Origin: Chitinolyticbacter albus
GTDB taxonomy: Bacteria > Pseudomonadota > Gammaproteobacteria > Burkholderiales > Chitinibacteraceae
DNA length: 64,000 bases
NCBI RefSeq assembly: GCF_024437655.1
Contig: NZ_JANBVF010000008.1
Span: 62,001-126,000, forward strand
Direction of reading: 5' to 3'
Shown here: piece after piece, positions 1-9,800 of the stretch
Numbering within the stretch: position 1 is the stretch's first letter
Layout: every line of letters starts with the position of its first letter
Position numbers and translations under genes: made by a program
Notes under the pieces: model-generated
Databases searched by the model: none
Told to the model about the DNA's origin: nothing
What the model saw: the letters and a program-made list of their open reading frames with translations, nothing else

Positions 1-107
1 ACGCCCTGGCCCTTGGCCGTCACGCGCGGCGAACCTCCGCCCTCGTGGTAGGCCAGCGCCACCGCCTGCTGGCGATCAGGCGAGATCCGGGCAGCCCTAC
101 GTGCCAT
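1..107 (-). CDS. FlhB C-terminal-domain-like protein, partial (3' end outside window)
   Basis: Only the first 35 codons are present; the gene runs off the left edge. The translation begins MARRAARISPDRQQAVALAY and continues with an acidic/glycine turn and a PRVTAKGQG stretch. This matches the short soluble homologues of the cytoplasmic FlhB/YscU export-switch domain (AVALxYxxGxxxPxVxAKG pattern) often encoded right after a FliK-like gene in betaproteobacteria. The start codon overlaps the end of the upstream FliK-like gene by 11 bases, which implies translational coupling. The role in export-substrate switching is inferred from family and context. Confidence 0.75.
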   Translation of the reverse strand, partial: MARRAARISPDRQQAVALAYHEGGGSPRVTAKGQG

Positions 108-1176
108 GCGCGGCCTCATCGGCATCGGCGATGCCGTATTGAGTGCCGGCCAATGCCAGCCCCGCCGCGTCGAACTGGCGGGCCAGCAGGCCCTGGCCGT
201 CGCGCAGCAACGCCAGCGTTTCCGGATTTTCCGCGGCAAATTGCAGATTGAACTGACCTTGATACAGCGTGGCGGAAATCGAGATCGGCCCCAGGTTCGG
301 CAAATCGAGGTTGAGCCAGGTTTGCCAGCGCTGCGCCTCGGTATCAACCTGGCCATCGGCGTCACGCTCGTTTTCCAGCTGCAACTGCCACTTCAGTGGC
401 TGGCCTTCCCATGCCTGCCCCTGCCAGACCACCGGGCGTTGCTCGATGGTGTCGAGCTGCTGTCGCACCAGCCCCTTGAGCATGGCCTCGGCCTCAGGGC
501 TGGCTTTCTGCTCGCCGCGCAGCAACTGCTCGATGACGTTGCCGGCACCGCTGCGGGCGCCACTTTCCCGGGTGCCCTCCGTTTCCTGCGGATGCAGAGG
601 CAAGGAGGATCTCATCTGCGCCTGCGGCTCGCGCAGCAGCGCCTGCAGGCTGCGCTGCCCATTCACCCACTCCGCCTGGTGCGATTCATAGAACAGGCCG
701 CTTTCGGACAGCACGCCAGCGAGGCGAGTCGCCAGGGTGGCAGGGTCCGGCTTGCCTTCGGGCATCAACGGCGTCTGCCCCTGCAGCGTGACAGGCACCT
801 TAGTCTCGCCGCCCCGGCCTGTGGTCAACAAGGAAGTGAGGTAGCGCGCGGCCTGGCTGAGCGCGGCTTCACGGCTCTGCGGCAGCGCCTGCTGCTGGCT
901 GAGCGCGAAGGTGAGTTTGGGATCGCGAGCGACCACCGTCAGATCGAGCTCCTCGCCAGCCTGGGTATTGCGTGGCAGATTGAGATCGAGCAACTGGTCC
1001 TTCACCAGCACGGCAAAGCGGCCATTGGGCAATTGCTGGGTGACGGTGGCGTTCACGCGCTCACCGACCGTGAACCTGGCGGTCTCGTCCGGCGAGGTCT
1101 TGAGAACTTCGATCAGCCCCTGCTGGGTCTTGACGTAGAGCTGCAGCAGGCTGGTCGGGGCGTTGCCGGGCAGCAT
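97..1176 (-). CDS. fliK: FliK-like flagellar hook-length control domain protein
   Basis: The 359-residue protein ends in a domain (about 250-355) resembling the C-terminal Flg_hook domain of FliK: mixed beta strands around WQLQLE, a WLNLDLPNLGPISISATLY segment and a hydrophobic, glutamine-rich end. FliK proteins measure hook length and trigger the substrate switch of the flagellar export gate. The N-terminal 250 residues are low in recognisable motifs, as is normal for the family. It sits between a DUF2802 gene (2 bases upstream) and an FlhB-C-like gene, the usual partner. A second, canonical fliK may exist elsewhere in the genome, so the symbol is tentative. Confidence 0.7.
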   Translation of the reverse strand: MLPGNAPTSLLQLYVKTQQGLIEVLKTSPDETARFTVGERVNATVTQQLPNGRFAVLVKDQLLDLNLPRNTQAGEELDLTVVARDPKLTFALSQQQALPQSREAALSQAARYLTSLLTTGRGGETKVPVTLQGQTPLMPEGKPDPATLATRLAGVLSESGLFYESHQAEWVNGQRSLQALLREPQAQMRSSLPLHPQETEGTRESGARSGAGNVIEQLLRGEQKASPEAEAMLKGLVRQQLDTIEQRPVVWQGQAWEGQPLKWQLQLENERDADGQVDTEAQRWQTWLNLDLPNLGPISISATLYQGQFNLQFAAENPETLALLRDGQGLLARQFDAAGLALAGTQYGIADADEAAHGT

Positions 1177-1178
1177 GG

Positions 1179-1568
1179 TCAGCCCTGGCGCTCGGCGCGA
1201 TACAGCGCAACGATAAGGTCTGCCTCACCGCGACTGATGCCGCACTCGCGGATCATGGCGTCGACTTCGGCGCCGGCGCGGGCCATGCGGATCGCGTGTG
1301 CATAGGGTGTTTCGGTATCCGCCTCGACTTCGACCAGTGCTTCTTCCTGCAAATGCGCACTCATCGCCAGGCGCAGTTTCAGCCCCTCGACTTCGCGGCG
1401 CAGGTGATCGATTTCGTCCTCGAGCTCGGTCTGGCGCCGGCTGACATCGAGATCCGGCGCCCGCACGCGTACCTTGCGCAGAAACAGCAGCAGTTGGGCA
1501 ATGTAAAACACGACGAGTCCCAGCCCGACATAGAGCAACTGCGGCCAGGTGAGGACGAAGGCGTTCAT
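1179..1568 (-). CDS. DUF2802 domain membrane protein
   Basis: This 129-residue protein has one N-terminal transmembrane segment (about residues 6-25), a charged coiled-coil-like middle, and a conserved C-terminal segment ECGISRGEADLIVALYRAER typical of DUF2802 proteins found in flagellar and chemotaxis loci. The start at MNAFVLTW is preferred because translation upstream of it lacks family character. It is followed two bases later by the FliK-like gene and probably belongs to the same transcript as fliC-flaG-fliD-fliS-fliT. No biochemical role is known to me. Confidence 0.7.
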   Translation of the reverse strand: MNAFVLTWPQLLYVGLGLVVFYIAQLLLFLRKVRVRAPDLDVSRRQTELEDEIDHLRREVEGLKLRLAMSAHLQEEALVEVEADTETPYAHAIRMARAGAEVDAMIRECGISRGEADLIVALYRAERQG

Positions 1569-1632
1569 GCTTGCCGTCTCCAAAAGCAATCCCATTCGCT
1601 AAGCGTATACGACACCACAGCGCGCTGCCGCT

Positions 1633-1953
1633 TCAAACGCGGTAGGCCCGGTCCAGCTTGGACGAGTTCTGCAGGACGTTCATCATGGCCTGCAACTCGG
1701 GCTTCCAGGCCTCGGCCAGCGCGGTCAGCTCGGCGATCGCATTCTGAAGGTTATCCATCAGCTGCGTCAGCTGATCCTGTTCCTGGGGCGAATATTGTGT
1801 CCAATCGATGTCGTGCAATGCCTGGTGCAGCGCGATCCAGATCGGTTGGCGCTCCAAGAGGTCATCCCAGCGCTGCTCGTGCGCATCCGCCAGCATCTGA
1901 GCGGCCAGCACGTCCAGCGCACGCAGCGTATGCGTGATATCAGGCCTTGCCAT
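1633..1953 (-). CDS. fliT: Flagellar protein FliT-like chaperone
   Basis: A small 106-residue, mostly alpha-helical protein directly downstream of fliS, with its ATG 14 bases inside the fliS end (overlap 1940-1953). In other bacteria FliT is the export chaperone for the cap protein FliD and can restrain FlhDC activity. The sequence has the expected amphipathic helices (ALDVLAAQMLADAHEQRWDD and a second helix near ELTALAEAW) but FliT is weakly conserved, so the call rests largely on size and gene order. The start MARPDITHTL was chosen over longer upstream reading because of the coupling to fliS. Confidence 0.7.
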   Translation of the reverse strand: MARPDITHTLRALDVLAAQMLADAHEQRWDDLLERQPIWIALHQALHDIDWTQYSPQEQDQLTQLMDNLQNAIAELTALAEAWKPELQAMMNVLQNSSKLDRAYRV

Positions 1954-2413
1954 AGCTGAGCGTTCCGCGATTGTCGTCCTGCTGCGCGCCGGCTTCCTGC
2001 TCGATTGCCGGCGGCAACGGCGCCGGCTGCGTGATGCTTTCCCACGCATCGCGCAGATCGCCCAGCAAGGTGACCACCTGATCGATCAATTCAGCACGGT
2101 TGTGCAGATTGGCTTCGAACAATTGCTGGATCATGTAGAAATACAGCGCATCCAGATTGGCGGAAAGCTCGCCGCCCTGCTCATGATCGAGGGCCATGCG
2201 CAGGCCTTCGTCGATAATGGCGATGGCCTTGCTGATCGCCTCACCCTTGGCGGCAATCTCGCCGTTCTGCATATGCAGCTTGCCCAGCTGGGCGGACTTG
2301 ATCGCCCCTTCGTACAGCATGACGATCAGTCGGCCTGGAGACGCCGATTCGATCTGCGCCTGCAGATTCTGCTTGCCATAGGCGGCCAGCGCCTTTTTTG
2401 CGCCAACGGACAT
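1940..2413 (-). CDS. fliS: Flagellar secretion chaperone FliS
   Basis: The 157-residue protein shows the FliS signature: an N-terminal segment with AYGKQNLQAQIESASPGRLI, then VMLYEGAIKSAQ, and the helical bundle ending in a WESI motif. FliS binds the C-terminal helices of newly made flagellin in the cytoplasm, prevents premature polymerisation and guides it to the export gate. It lies 11 bases after fliD and overlaps fliT, so the three are almost certainly one operon. The C-terminal tail after the core (about 30 residues, polar) is longer than in enteric FliS. Confidence 0.93.
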   Translation of the reverse strand: MSVGAKKALAAYGKQNLQAQIESASPGRLIVMLYEGAIKSAQLGKLHMQNGEIAAKGEAISKAIAIIDEGLRMALDHEQGGELSANLDALYFYMIQQLFEANLHNRAELIDQVVTLLGDLRDAWESITQPAPLPPAIEQEAGAQQDDNRGTLSYGKA

Positions 2414-2424
2414 CGATATTCCTC

Positions 2425-4482
2425 TTACTTCTTGTTGCCGCTTGCCAGGTTGTTCAGCATCGACAATTGTTGGCTCAGGTAGGAGCTGGTCGAGTTCATC
2501 GTCGCGATCTGCACATCGAGTGCGGAGAACTGCGCGCGATAACGCTTTTCGATATCCTCGAGGCGACGGATCATGGTACCGCCTTGCGATTCAATATTCT
2601 TGATATCGCGGTTCAGGCCGTTGATGCGGCTACGCAGCAGGCCATTGTTCGACAGCAGGCTGGCTACAGTCTGATCGAGCTTGCTGGCAAAGCCGCGGCT
2701 GAAGCCCATGGTACCGTAATCACCCGCGGTATCGCCGGTAATGGTCAACTTGAGGCCTTCGACCTTGCCGGTACCGGTGAGACTCTGGCCGTCGCCCTTG
2801 GCAGGCTCGCCATTGATGGTGCCGGCCACATTGGTGCCGCTGCCGGACTGCGAGACCTTGAAGCCCAGCGTGGTTTCGGTGGTCGAGCCCGTCGCGGTGA
2901 TCTGCACGTTCGACTTGGCACCATACTTGTTCGAGCTCATCTCAAACTTGCCCGAGGTCGTGTTGTACGCGACCGTCACCCCAGCTCCCGCATCCTTGAT
3001 CCGGCTATCGCCGTTGATCTTGGACTGGATCTCCGCGGCCAGCGCCGCCGGCGTCGCATAGCTGCCTGCGGCAAGCTTGATCTGGCCCGACGAGGTGCCA
3101 TCGACAGCGACCATCAGCATGTCGTTGTCGTTTTCGGTAATGGTGATCGGGCCATTGGCAATGGCAAGGCCACTGAAGCTGCCGCGGGTGGCTGGCGCCG
3201 TGACATTGATCGCATAGCTGCCGGCCTGCGTGGTGGCCGTCGATGAGACATAGCTCACGCGCGCATCGCTGCTCACGCCGTTCACCGCGAACAGGCTGGC
3301 GACGTCTTCGGGGCGGGTATCCAGCGCCTTCTGCAACTTGGACGAATCGAGCGTCATCGTGCCCTTGTCGTCAAAGCTCACGCCGACCGCCCCCAGGCTC
3401 TGGTAGTAACTACCCTTGCCCAGGCCCTGGTTCAACGTGGCGCGGATCGACGATTGCATCGACCGGATCACGTAATCGCCATTGAGCAAGCCGCTGGACT
3501 TGTCTTGCTCGTTGTAGAAGCTGAGGCCTTCCACGGACTTGGCAAATTCGTTGTACGACTTCACGAACTCCTCAACCGCCGTTTTCACGCCGCTGGTGTC
3601 GCGTGAAACGTTGAGCGAGGTGGTGATCGGCGCATCGTTGCTATCGAGCGCGCTGATCTTCTGCAGGGTCAGCGTCACCCCCTGCAGCACGTCGGTCACG
3701 GTATTGCTCGATTTGCTGATGGCAATGCCATCGAGCTGGAACTTGGCATTTTGCGCCACCTGGGTCTGCGCCATATTGGTGGTCGCAGTCGGATCGTAGG
3801 CGAATCGGGACAAGCCAGATGTGTCGGTGTCGTTCGTATCGTCGTCGTCGACCGAGATCTTGAGGCTGTTGGCCTCGCCGCTATCACTGGACGAGAGCAG
3901 CAATCGGTAGCCGCCGCCGTCATTGACGATGGTCGCGGTCACGCCTGCCTTCTTGGCGTTGATGGCGTCGCGCAGGCCGGTCAGCGTGTTGTTGGTGCTG
4001 TCGACTTCGATCGTCAGCGCGCCTTTGTCACCGTTGACGGTGAAGGTGTCATCGGCATTGGTGCCGGTGGTGCCGTTGTCGTCGTGGGTGCCGAACTGGA
4101 TGGTCATCGTGCCGGTGCCGACCGGCTCGTTGACGCTGGTGAACGATTGCGACTTGAGCTTGTGCGCTTGCGCCAGTTGCGTCACCGCCAGGCTGTAGCT
4201 GCCTGCCTGGGCGTTCACGGCGGTGCTGACGGTACCGATCGCGGAATCACCCAGGCTGCCCTTCAGACTTTTGTAGGCGCTAGCGCTCGACAGGCCCAGC
4301 ACGCGGGCCTGGAACGTCGACAACGCGCCTTGCAGCGTGCCAATTGCGGAAATCTTGGACTGGGCTTCCTTGGCGCGATTCTGCAGCTTGTCCAGCGGCT
4401 GGCTTTCCAGCTCCATCAGCTGGGAAATGATGCCGTTGACATCCAGCCCAGAGCCCAAACCCGCCGAAGTGATCGATGCCAT
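2425..4482 (-). CDS. fliD: Flagellar filament capping protein FliD
   Basis: The 685-residue protein starts MASITSAGLGSGLDVNGIIS, the classic FliD N-terminus, followed by the MELESQPLDKLQ helix. It ends with the FliD_C coiled-coil region (SSYLSQQLSMLNNLASGNKK). FliD forms the pentameric or hexameric cap at the filament tip under which flagellin folds. It is longer than the enteric protein (about 470 residues); the extra length lies in the variable central domains, rich in Asp, Thr and Gly, which are surface-exposed in the assembled cap. It lies between flaG and fliS on the same strand. Confidence 0.95.
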   Translation of the reverse strand: MASITSAGLGSGLDVNGIISQLMELESQPLDKLQNRAKEAQSKISAIGTLQGALSTFQARVLGLSSASAYKSLKGSLGDSAIGTVSTAVNAQAGSYSLAVTQLAQAHKLKSQSFTSVNEPVGTGTMTIQFGTHDDNGTTGTNADDTFTVNGDKGALTIEVDSTNNTLTGLRDAINAKKAGVTATIVNDGGGYRLLLSSSDSGEANSLKISVDDDDTNDTDTSGLSRFAYDPTATTNMAQTQVAQNAKFQLDGIAISKSSNTVTDVLQGVTLTLQKISALDSNDAPITTSLNVSRDTSGVKTAVEEFVKSYNEFAKSVEGLSFYNEQDKSSGLLNGDYVIRSMQSSIRATLNQGLGKGSYYQSLGAVGVSFDDKGTMTLDSSKLQKALDTRPEDVASLFAVNGVSSDARVSYVSSTATTQAGSYAINVTAPATRGSFSGLAIANGPITITENDNDMLMVAVDGTSSGQIKLAAGSYATPAALAAEIQSKINGDSRIKDAGAGVTVAYNTTSGKFEMSSNKYGAKSNVQITATGSTTETTLGFKVSQSGSGTNVAGTINGEPAKGDGQSLTGTGKVEGLKLTITGDTAGDYGTMGFSRGFASKLDQTVASLLSNNGLLRSRINGLNRDIKNIESQGGTMIRRLEDIEKRYRAQFSALDVQIATMNSTSSYLSQQLSMLNNLASGNKK

Positions 4483-4555
4483 GATACAACCCTGCCCTGA
4501 AAATTGACGAAACGGGTGAAACAGTAGAAAACGCTTGCCGACTTAGATCGGCCAC

Positions 4556-4933
4556 TCAGGCCTTTTCTTTAATCAACATACCCTGAAACTGGTCTATGGC
4601 CTTGGCAATCGCGATGGCTTCTTCGGTGGGAATCTGCCGGATCACCTCATCGGTGCGGCTATCCAACACCTTGACCACCACGGCGCGCGCCTCGGCGTCG
4701 ACCGAGAAATTCAACGAGCTGCTATTGGAGAAGACCTGAACCATTTCGTTCAGCTTCTTCACCGCGTCCTTCAACTCGTCACCGCTTGGTACCGCTTCCG
4801 TGGCCTGTACCGCATCACTGGGAACGGTAACGGCCGGCGCGATCGTCTGGGTATCCACGAATTGGTCGGCTCGGCGGTTTTCCACCGTGCTAGCGCCGCC
4901 ATTGGCGGGGGTAGGTATAGAGGCAATGTTCAT
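4556..4933 (-). CDS. flaG: FlaG family protein
   Basis: A 125-residue protein whose C-terminal half matches FlaG: a helix (DELKDAVKKLNEMVQVFSNS), then LNFSVDAEARAVVVKVLDS, then DEVIRQIPTEEAIAIAKAI. FlaG proteins lie between flagellin and fliD and affect filament length in polar flagellates. The N-terminal 50 residues are a disordered Pro/Thr/Val-rich tail, as usual. The spacing to fliC contains an inverted repeat (4952-4985). Confidence 0.93.
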   Translation of the reverse strand: MNIASIPTPANGGASTVENRRADQFVDTQTIAPAVTVPSDAVQATEAVPSGDELKDAVKKLNEMVQVFSNSSSLNFSVDAEARAVVVKVLDSRTDEVIRQIPTEEAIAIAKAIDQFQGMLIKEKA

Positions 4934-4951
4934 GATAGCTCTCCCAAGGGA

Positions 4952-4985
4952 ATGCCCCGGCGCGGTCTGGACCGGGCCGGGGCAT
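4952..4985 (-). terminator. Inverted repeat between fliC and flaG
   Basis: Perfect 10-bp arms (4952-4961 and 4976-4985, ATGCCCCGGC/GCCGGGGCAT) flank a 14-base loop just after the fliC stop. There is no strong T-run on the minus strand, so it is more likely an attenuator or mRNA 3'-stabilising hairpin, allowing abundant fliC message and less downstream message, than a full terminator. Confidence 0.5.
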
Positions 4986-5018
4986 AATTTGCCAGCTAAC
5001 TAGCCTAGCTTATCAGGC

Positions 5019-6629
5019 TTAGCCCAGGAGGCTGAGAACCTGTTGCGGCAGTTGGTTGGCTTGCGACAGCATCGCGGTACCGGCCTGTTGCAGAATCTGT
5101 GCACGGGTCAGGTTCGCGGTTTCCGAGGCGAAGTCGGTATCCAGGATCCGGCTACGGGCGGCGGAGAGGTTTTCCGACGTGGTGGCCAGATTGGAGATCG
5201 TTGCAGAGAAGCGCGATTGCAGGGCACCGAACTTCGCACGTTGGTCGTTGATGGTGGTCAGTGCGTCGTCGACGATGCGCAGGGCTTGCGAAGCGCCTTC
5301 GACAGTCGACACATCGAGCTTCTCGACCGTCTTCAGGTCAGCCTGGTACGAAGCGCCCGAAGCGAACACATCCGAGTTGCCTTGTGCGGTGAACAGTACA
5401 CCCGAGGCGAAACCGGCGGTATCCGTCGTCACCGAGAACGAGTTCGACGAGTTCAGCACCACTTGGCCACCGAAGTGCACGGAGCCGGTAGCACCCGCGG
5501 TGTACACCGACGAGCTCGACAGGTATTGGGTCGAACCGGTGGAGTTGGCGGTATCGAAGTTCCACACGTTCAGATCGCCGCCGATGCCGCTGGCCACGCC
5601 GCTGGCCGAAGTCAGCGCGATGTTGGAGCCGTCTTCGGACACCAGCTTGATACCGTACTGCGTGGTACCGGCGCTGTCCTGGAAGGTTTCAAGCTGAGCG
5701 GTCACGCCGGTCTGCGACGACTTGGAGTTGAACGCAGAGATCGCTTGCGCGTATTCGTCGCCTTCGATGCTGCCGTTGTTGTTGGCATCGGACACGTTGA
5801 ACGACACGGACTGGAAGGTATCGGACTTCGATGCCAGCGACAGGGTAAAGGTACCGCTACCCAGCGACACGACAGCCTCGGTACGGGCAGAAGCGCGCAC
5901 ACCGGTGTTGGCCTGATTGATCTTGGTGGCGATGTCACGTGCCATATCGGTACCCGACACGGAGATCGAGATGCCGTTGATGCTGAAAGTACCGCTCGAA
6001 CTGACGGCCACGCCGGCTGCGTTCACGGTGCCGGTGGCACCTGCGGCTACGGTCGTACCCGAGGTCACAAAGTTGCTGATCGACTTGGCGCCGGTACCGT
6101 TACCTGCACCGATCTGATACGAGCCGTACTGGCTGGTACGCAGGTTGGAGGTGGTGGCAGTGATCGATTCGTTGACGTTGGCGCCGACCTGGTAGGTCGC
6201 GGCGGTGAACGAACCGTCGAACAGTTTCTGGCCGTTGAACTGGGTGGTGTTGGCAGTACGCTCGAGTTCCGAGACCAGCTGCGTCACTTCGGCGTTGATC
6301 GCGTCGCGATCGCCGGCCGAGTTGGTGGCGTTGCCGGACTGGACAGCCAGTTCGCGGATACGCTGCAGCATGTCGCCCATTTGCGACAGCGCGCCTTCAC
6401 CGGTTTGCGCCAGCGACACGCCGTCGTTGGCATTGCGGGTGGCTTGGTCCATGCCGCGGATTTGCGACGTGAAACGCTGCGAGATCGCCAGACCGGCTGC
6501 ATCATCCTTCGCGCTGTTGATACGCAGACCCGAGGAGAGCCGTTGCAGCGAAGTATTGAGACTGGTTTGGGAGTTGTTCAGATTGCGCTGTGCGTTCAGC
6601 GACGGAATATTGGTGTTAATGACTTGCAT
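5019..6629 (-). CDS. fliC: Flagellin
   Basis: The 536-residue protein has conserved flagellin N-terminal helices ([20 protein letters not shown], then the [19 protein letters not shown] box) and C-terminal helices ([20 protein letters not shown] to [11 protein letters not shown]). The central third (about 170-440) is variable, Ser/Thr/Gly/Asn-rich and surface-exposed, with many possible O-glycosylation residues. A sigma-28 promoter lies 72 bases upstream of the ATG, and a GAGGAG Shine-Dalgarno lies before it. The neighbouring glycosyltransferase and deoxysugar genes suggest this flagellin may be glycosylated; that is inference. Confidence 0.97.
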   Translation of the reverse strand: MQVINTNIPSLNAQRNLNNSQTSLNTSLQRLSSGLRINSAKDDAAGLAISQRFTSQIRGMDQATRNANDGVSLAQTGEGALSQMGDMLQRIRELAVQSGNATNSAGDRDAINAEVTQLVSELERTANTTQFNGQKLFDGSFTAATYQVGANVNESITATTSNLRTSQYGSYQIGAGNGTGAKSISNFVTSGTTVAAGATGTVNAAGVAVSSSGTFSINGISISVSGTDMARDIATKINQANTGVRASARTEAVVSLGSGTFTLSLASKSDTFQSVSFNVSDANNNGSIEGDEYAQAISAFNSKSSQTGVTAQLETFQDSAGTTQYGIKLVSEDGSNIALTSASGVASGIGGDLNVWNFDTANSTGSTQYLSSSSVYTAGATGSVHFGGQVVLNSSNSFSVTTDTAGFASGVLFTAQGNSDVFASGASYQADLKTVEKLDVSTVEGASQALRIVDDALTTINDQRAKFGALQSRFSATISNLATTSENLSAARSRILDTDFASETANLTRAQILQQAGTAMLSQANQLPQQVLSLLG

Positions 6630-6700
6630 GACTGTTTCTCCTCGAGAGAAAACGGTATTCGGTGGCTACATCAGACAGGTTGCTTGCGTCCTTGCAACCG

Positions 6701-6727
6701 TTATCGACGGGGCCCTGATGAACTTTA
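6701..6727 (-). promoter_or_regulatory. Sigma-28 (FliA) promoter of fliC
   Basis: Reading the minus strand, TAAAGTTC (6727-6720), an 11-base spacer, and GTCGATAA (6708-6701). The consensus is TAAAGTTT-N11-GCCGATAA, so only two positions differ and the spacing is exact. It sits between the flagellin start and the terminator of the upstream glycosyltransferase gene. Confidence 0.93.
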
Positions 6728-6790
6728 GGGGGCCGTTCAACTTTTTTCATGCCGTCGCCGCGCAAACGACAAACGGCTCACGCGGCAAGC

Positions 6791-6817
6791 GAAAAAGGCC
6801 GCCCCGCAGGGCGGCCG
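6791..6817 (-). terminator. Rho-independent terminator after the giant glycosyltransferase
   Basis: On the minus strand, GGCCGCCC-TGCG-GGGCGGCC (6816-6797) is followed by TTTTT. It lies 18 bases after the stop codon of the 1743-residue glycosyltransferase gene and separates its transcript from the sigma-28 flagellin transcript. Confidence 0.9.
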
Positions 6818-6834
6818 CTGAGTCCGCTACGCGT

Positions 6835-9800
6835 TCAATCCGGCAACCAGGCAGCGCGCCAGGCTGCCAGATGCTCTCCTTCCAGCATCCAGTCGCGCAG
6901 CACCGCGGCGCGTAGCGCGTCGCCTTCGCGCGCCGCCGCATCCAGATCGGCCACGTGGCCGCGGATCGCCTCCACCCAATCCCGGAACCGGTTCTTCACC
7001 AGCGTCACTGGCAGATCGCCCCGGTAGCAAACGATATCGGTTGCGATGGTCGGATAGCCGCAGGCGCCGTACTCCAGCAGTCTCAGATTGCTCTTGCACT
7101 CGTTGAACAGGTTGTGTTCGAGTGGGGCCAGCGCGAGATCGAGGTTCAGACTCGCCAGCTTGGCCGGATACTGTTCGATCGGCACGCCGGGGTGGAACTC
7201 GCGCACATAGGGCTTGAGCTGGTCCGGGCACATGCCGAAGAACACCCAGTCGACTTCGCCCGCCAGCTCCTTGACCACATCGACGATCAGCTCCAGATCA
7301 CCGGTGTGGCTCATGCCCCCGCCCCAACCCACACGCGGCTTGGCCCCGATACGACGCTGGCTCTGCAGATCGCGCCACCACTTGGGCGGCAGCCGGTTCA
7401 GCACCACGCGGATATCGCGGTGCAGGCCCAGTTCGGCATAGGCCTCAGCCAGTGGTGCCGTGGACACGACAAAGCGGTCCACCAGCGATAAGGCCTTGCG
7501 CATCGACTTGAGCACATCCTTGGGCATGTGGTCGCGGTGCGCGCTCTTCATCGGCAGCTTGGGCAGGTAATCGTCGAGCTCGTACACCTTGAACGCGCGC
7601 GAATACTGCTTGTACTGCTCGATGAAGCCGATCTGGTTGTCGTTGATCTGGCGTTGCAACAGCAGCACATCCGGGTCGAGTCGCGCCAGATCGATCGGGC
7701 TCAGCAGCTCCCAGCTGATATGGCCATCGATCTGCAAGGCTTCCTGCTGCCCGAGGAAAGGCTGGATCACGCGATATTGTCCGCAGCCCATGGCGTCGCC
7801 CGGGTGAGCCAGCACCACGGGCAACGGCCGCCAGCTCACTGGCTGCCAGCACAGCTGCGCGCGCGGCTCGATCTCGAAACCGTTGCCATGCAGAAACAGA
7901 TTGCGGTTGTATGCCGCGTCACTCGCCAGCCGTGGCAGCCAGTGCTGCAGCAAGGCGGCGCGCGTGGCCGGCGATGACAAGGCGCCCGGCGCGTGTTGCA
8001 CCGCCAGCACGCGCGGTGTCCACACCGTCAGATAGCCCGCCGCATGGATACGCAGGCACAGGTCGATATCCGCACCGCCTTCGGCAAAGTCAGCCGCCTC
8101 GAAGCCGCCCACGTCGTCGAACACGGCCTTGCGCACCATCATGCAGGCGCGGCTCACCGCCGAGCAGTCCTGCTCGAGCACGGCCCGGTTCATGTAGCCA
8201 TAGGCATCGTGCGGCTGACCGACGAAGGCACTGCCTGCCGCGCCGTGCAGGCCCAGCACCTGCATCGCCTGGGCAATCTTGCCGTCGTGCGACAGCAACT
8301 TGCCACCGACCACGCCCACCTCCGGCCGCTGGCCGTGGTTGAGCAAGTGCTCGATCCAGTCGGCACCGACCACTTCGGCGCCCGCATCGAGCAGGATCAG
8401 GTATTCACCATTCGCCTGGGTGCTGAGCACATTGACGATGGCCGCATCGTTGAAGACCCCGTTGCTGGCAAAGGTGCGCAGCCGGGGATTGCCCAGCGCA
8501 TCAAGCTCCGACAGATAGTCGCGCAAGCTGGGCAGGTCACCATGGCCGTCAATGAGCAGCAGCTCGTAATGCGGGTAGGTCGTGACCGAAATCAAGCGCT
8601 CGACGCAACGCTGCAAGGCCGCCAGATCGCGTGGTGCGACCAGGATCACCGAGACCAGCGGTTGCTGCGCGTGGACGTACCGTACATAACGCGATGATGG
8701 CAGGGCGCCCTGCTCCACCGTTGTCGTCATGCCCAGCCGCGCCACATGGGCGGCGATGACGGGTGAGAGCTGGCTCTGCACGGCCTCCAGATTGATCCAG
8801 TCGCCGTACGCCAGCGCGCTGTGATACAGCACATCGTCCAGATGGCCGATCGCCGGCCAGCCTTCGTTCTCCAGCACGCGCAGCAGCAGATCGACGTGAC
8901 TTAGCGCACCGAACTGGCGATCGAAGCCTCCCAGCGTATCGAGCGCGGCCACCGACACCGCGAGCGCGCGGCCGATATACGGCGTATTGCGCAACAGCTC
9001 CAGGTTGAAGTCGGGCCGGAAGATCGGCAGATCGTAACTGGCGTCGGCCTTGAGGTAGTCCTCGTCGCTGTAGGCGCAGCGTAGCGCCGGCTGGCTGATG
9101 ATCTGCTCGGCCAGCAGCAACGTGGCCGTGGGTTCGAGCTCGTCCCCGGCGTGCAGCAACCACAGCCAGTGTGCGTCAGCGGGCATGGCCCGCCGCAGCG
9201 TATCGGGCCATGCCTCCGACAACGGCTCCCAGCTGACGTTGTCGCCGGCGCCGCCGGCCGGGGCCGGCTTGGCCGAAAGGATGACGATATGCGCCGGATG
9301 GTAGTACTGCGCGGTCATGCTGCGGATGGTGCGCACCAAGGCCGCGATATTGCCGGCCTCGTCGAAAATAACCGGCACGATGCGGGGTTGGCTGGGCCAT
9401 TCGGCGATGCGGGCGTCGAACAGCTTGCCGTGGCTGGGCAGCAGTCGGCGCTCGCTGCGCCATGCCGCGTAGACGTCGAGGAAGGACAGCACCCGTGCCG
9501 GCGCCTCGCCCGGCGCCTGGCTGGCATCCATCTGGCGCAGCATGGCGCTGCGTGACTCGGCCAGCGCGGCGTTGCCCAGATCACCATGGCGTTGGTAGAG
9601 CTTGCGATAGAGCGCGGGGAAATTCTTGCGCTCACGGCCGAGCATATGGTCTGCGCCGCTGCTCGGGCGCACATGGACCTCGGAAGTAACGCGTGGCTCG
9701 TGCACGAAGTCGTAGTGCCGGGCCAACTTGAGCAGCATGTCCCAGTCTTCGAGCGCGGTCAGCGATTCGTCGAAGCCGCCCACCACATCGATGGCGGCGC

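Noticed and set aside
106-1305. Long plus-strand open frame opposite the FliK-like and DUF2802 genes
   Set aside because: Low-complexity Arg/Gln/Leu composition with no domain; it mirrors GC-rich codons of real genes on the other strand.
5043-6728. 561-codon plus-strand open frame opposite fliC
   Set aside because: Antisense to a certain flagellin gene with its sigma-28 promoter; composition (Gly/Arg/His) is typical of a shadow frame.
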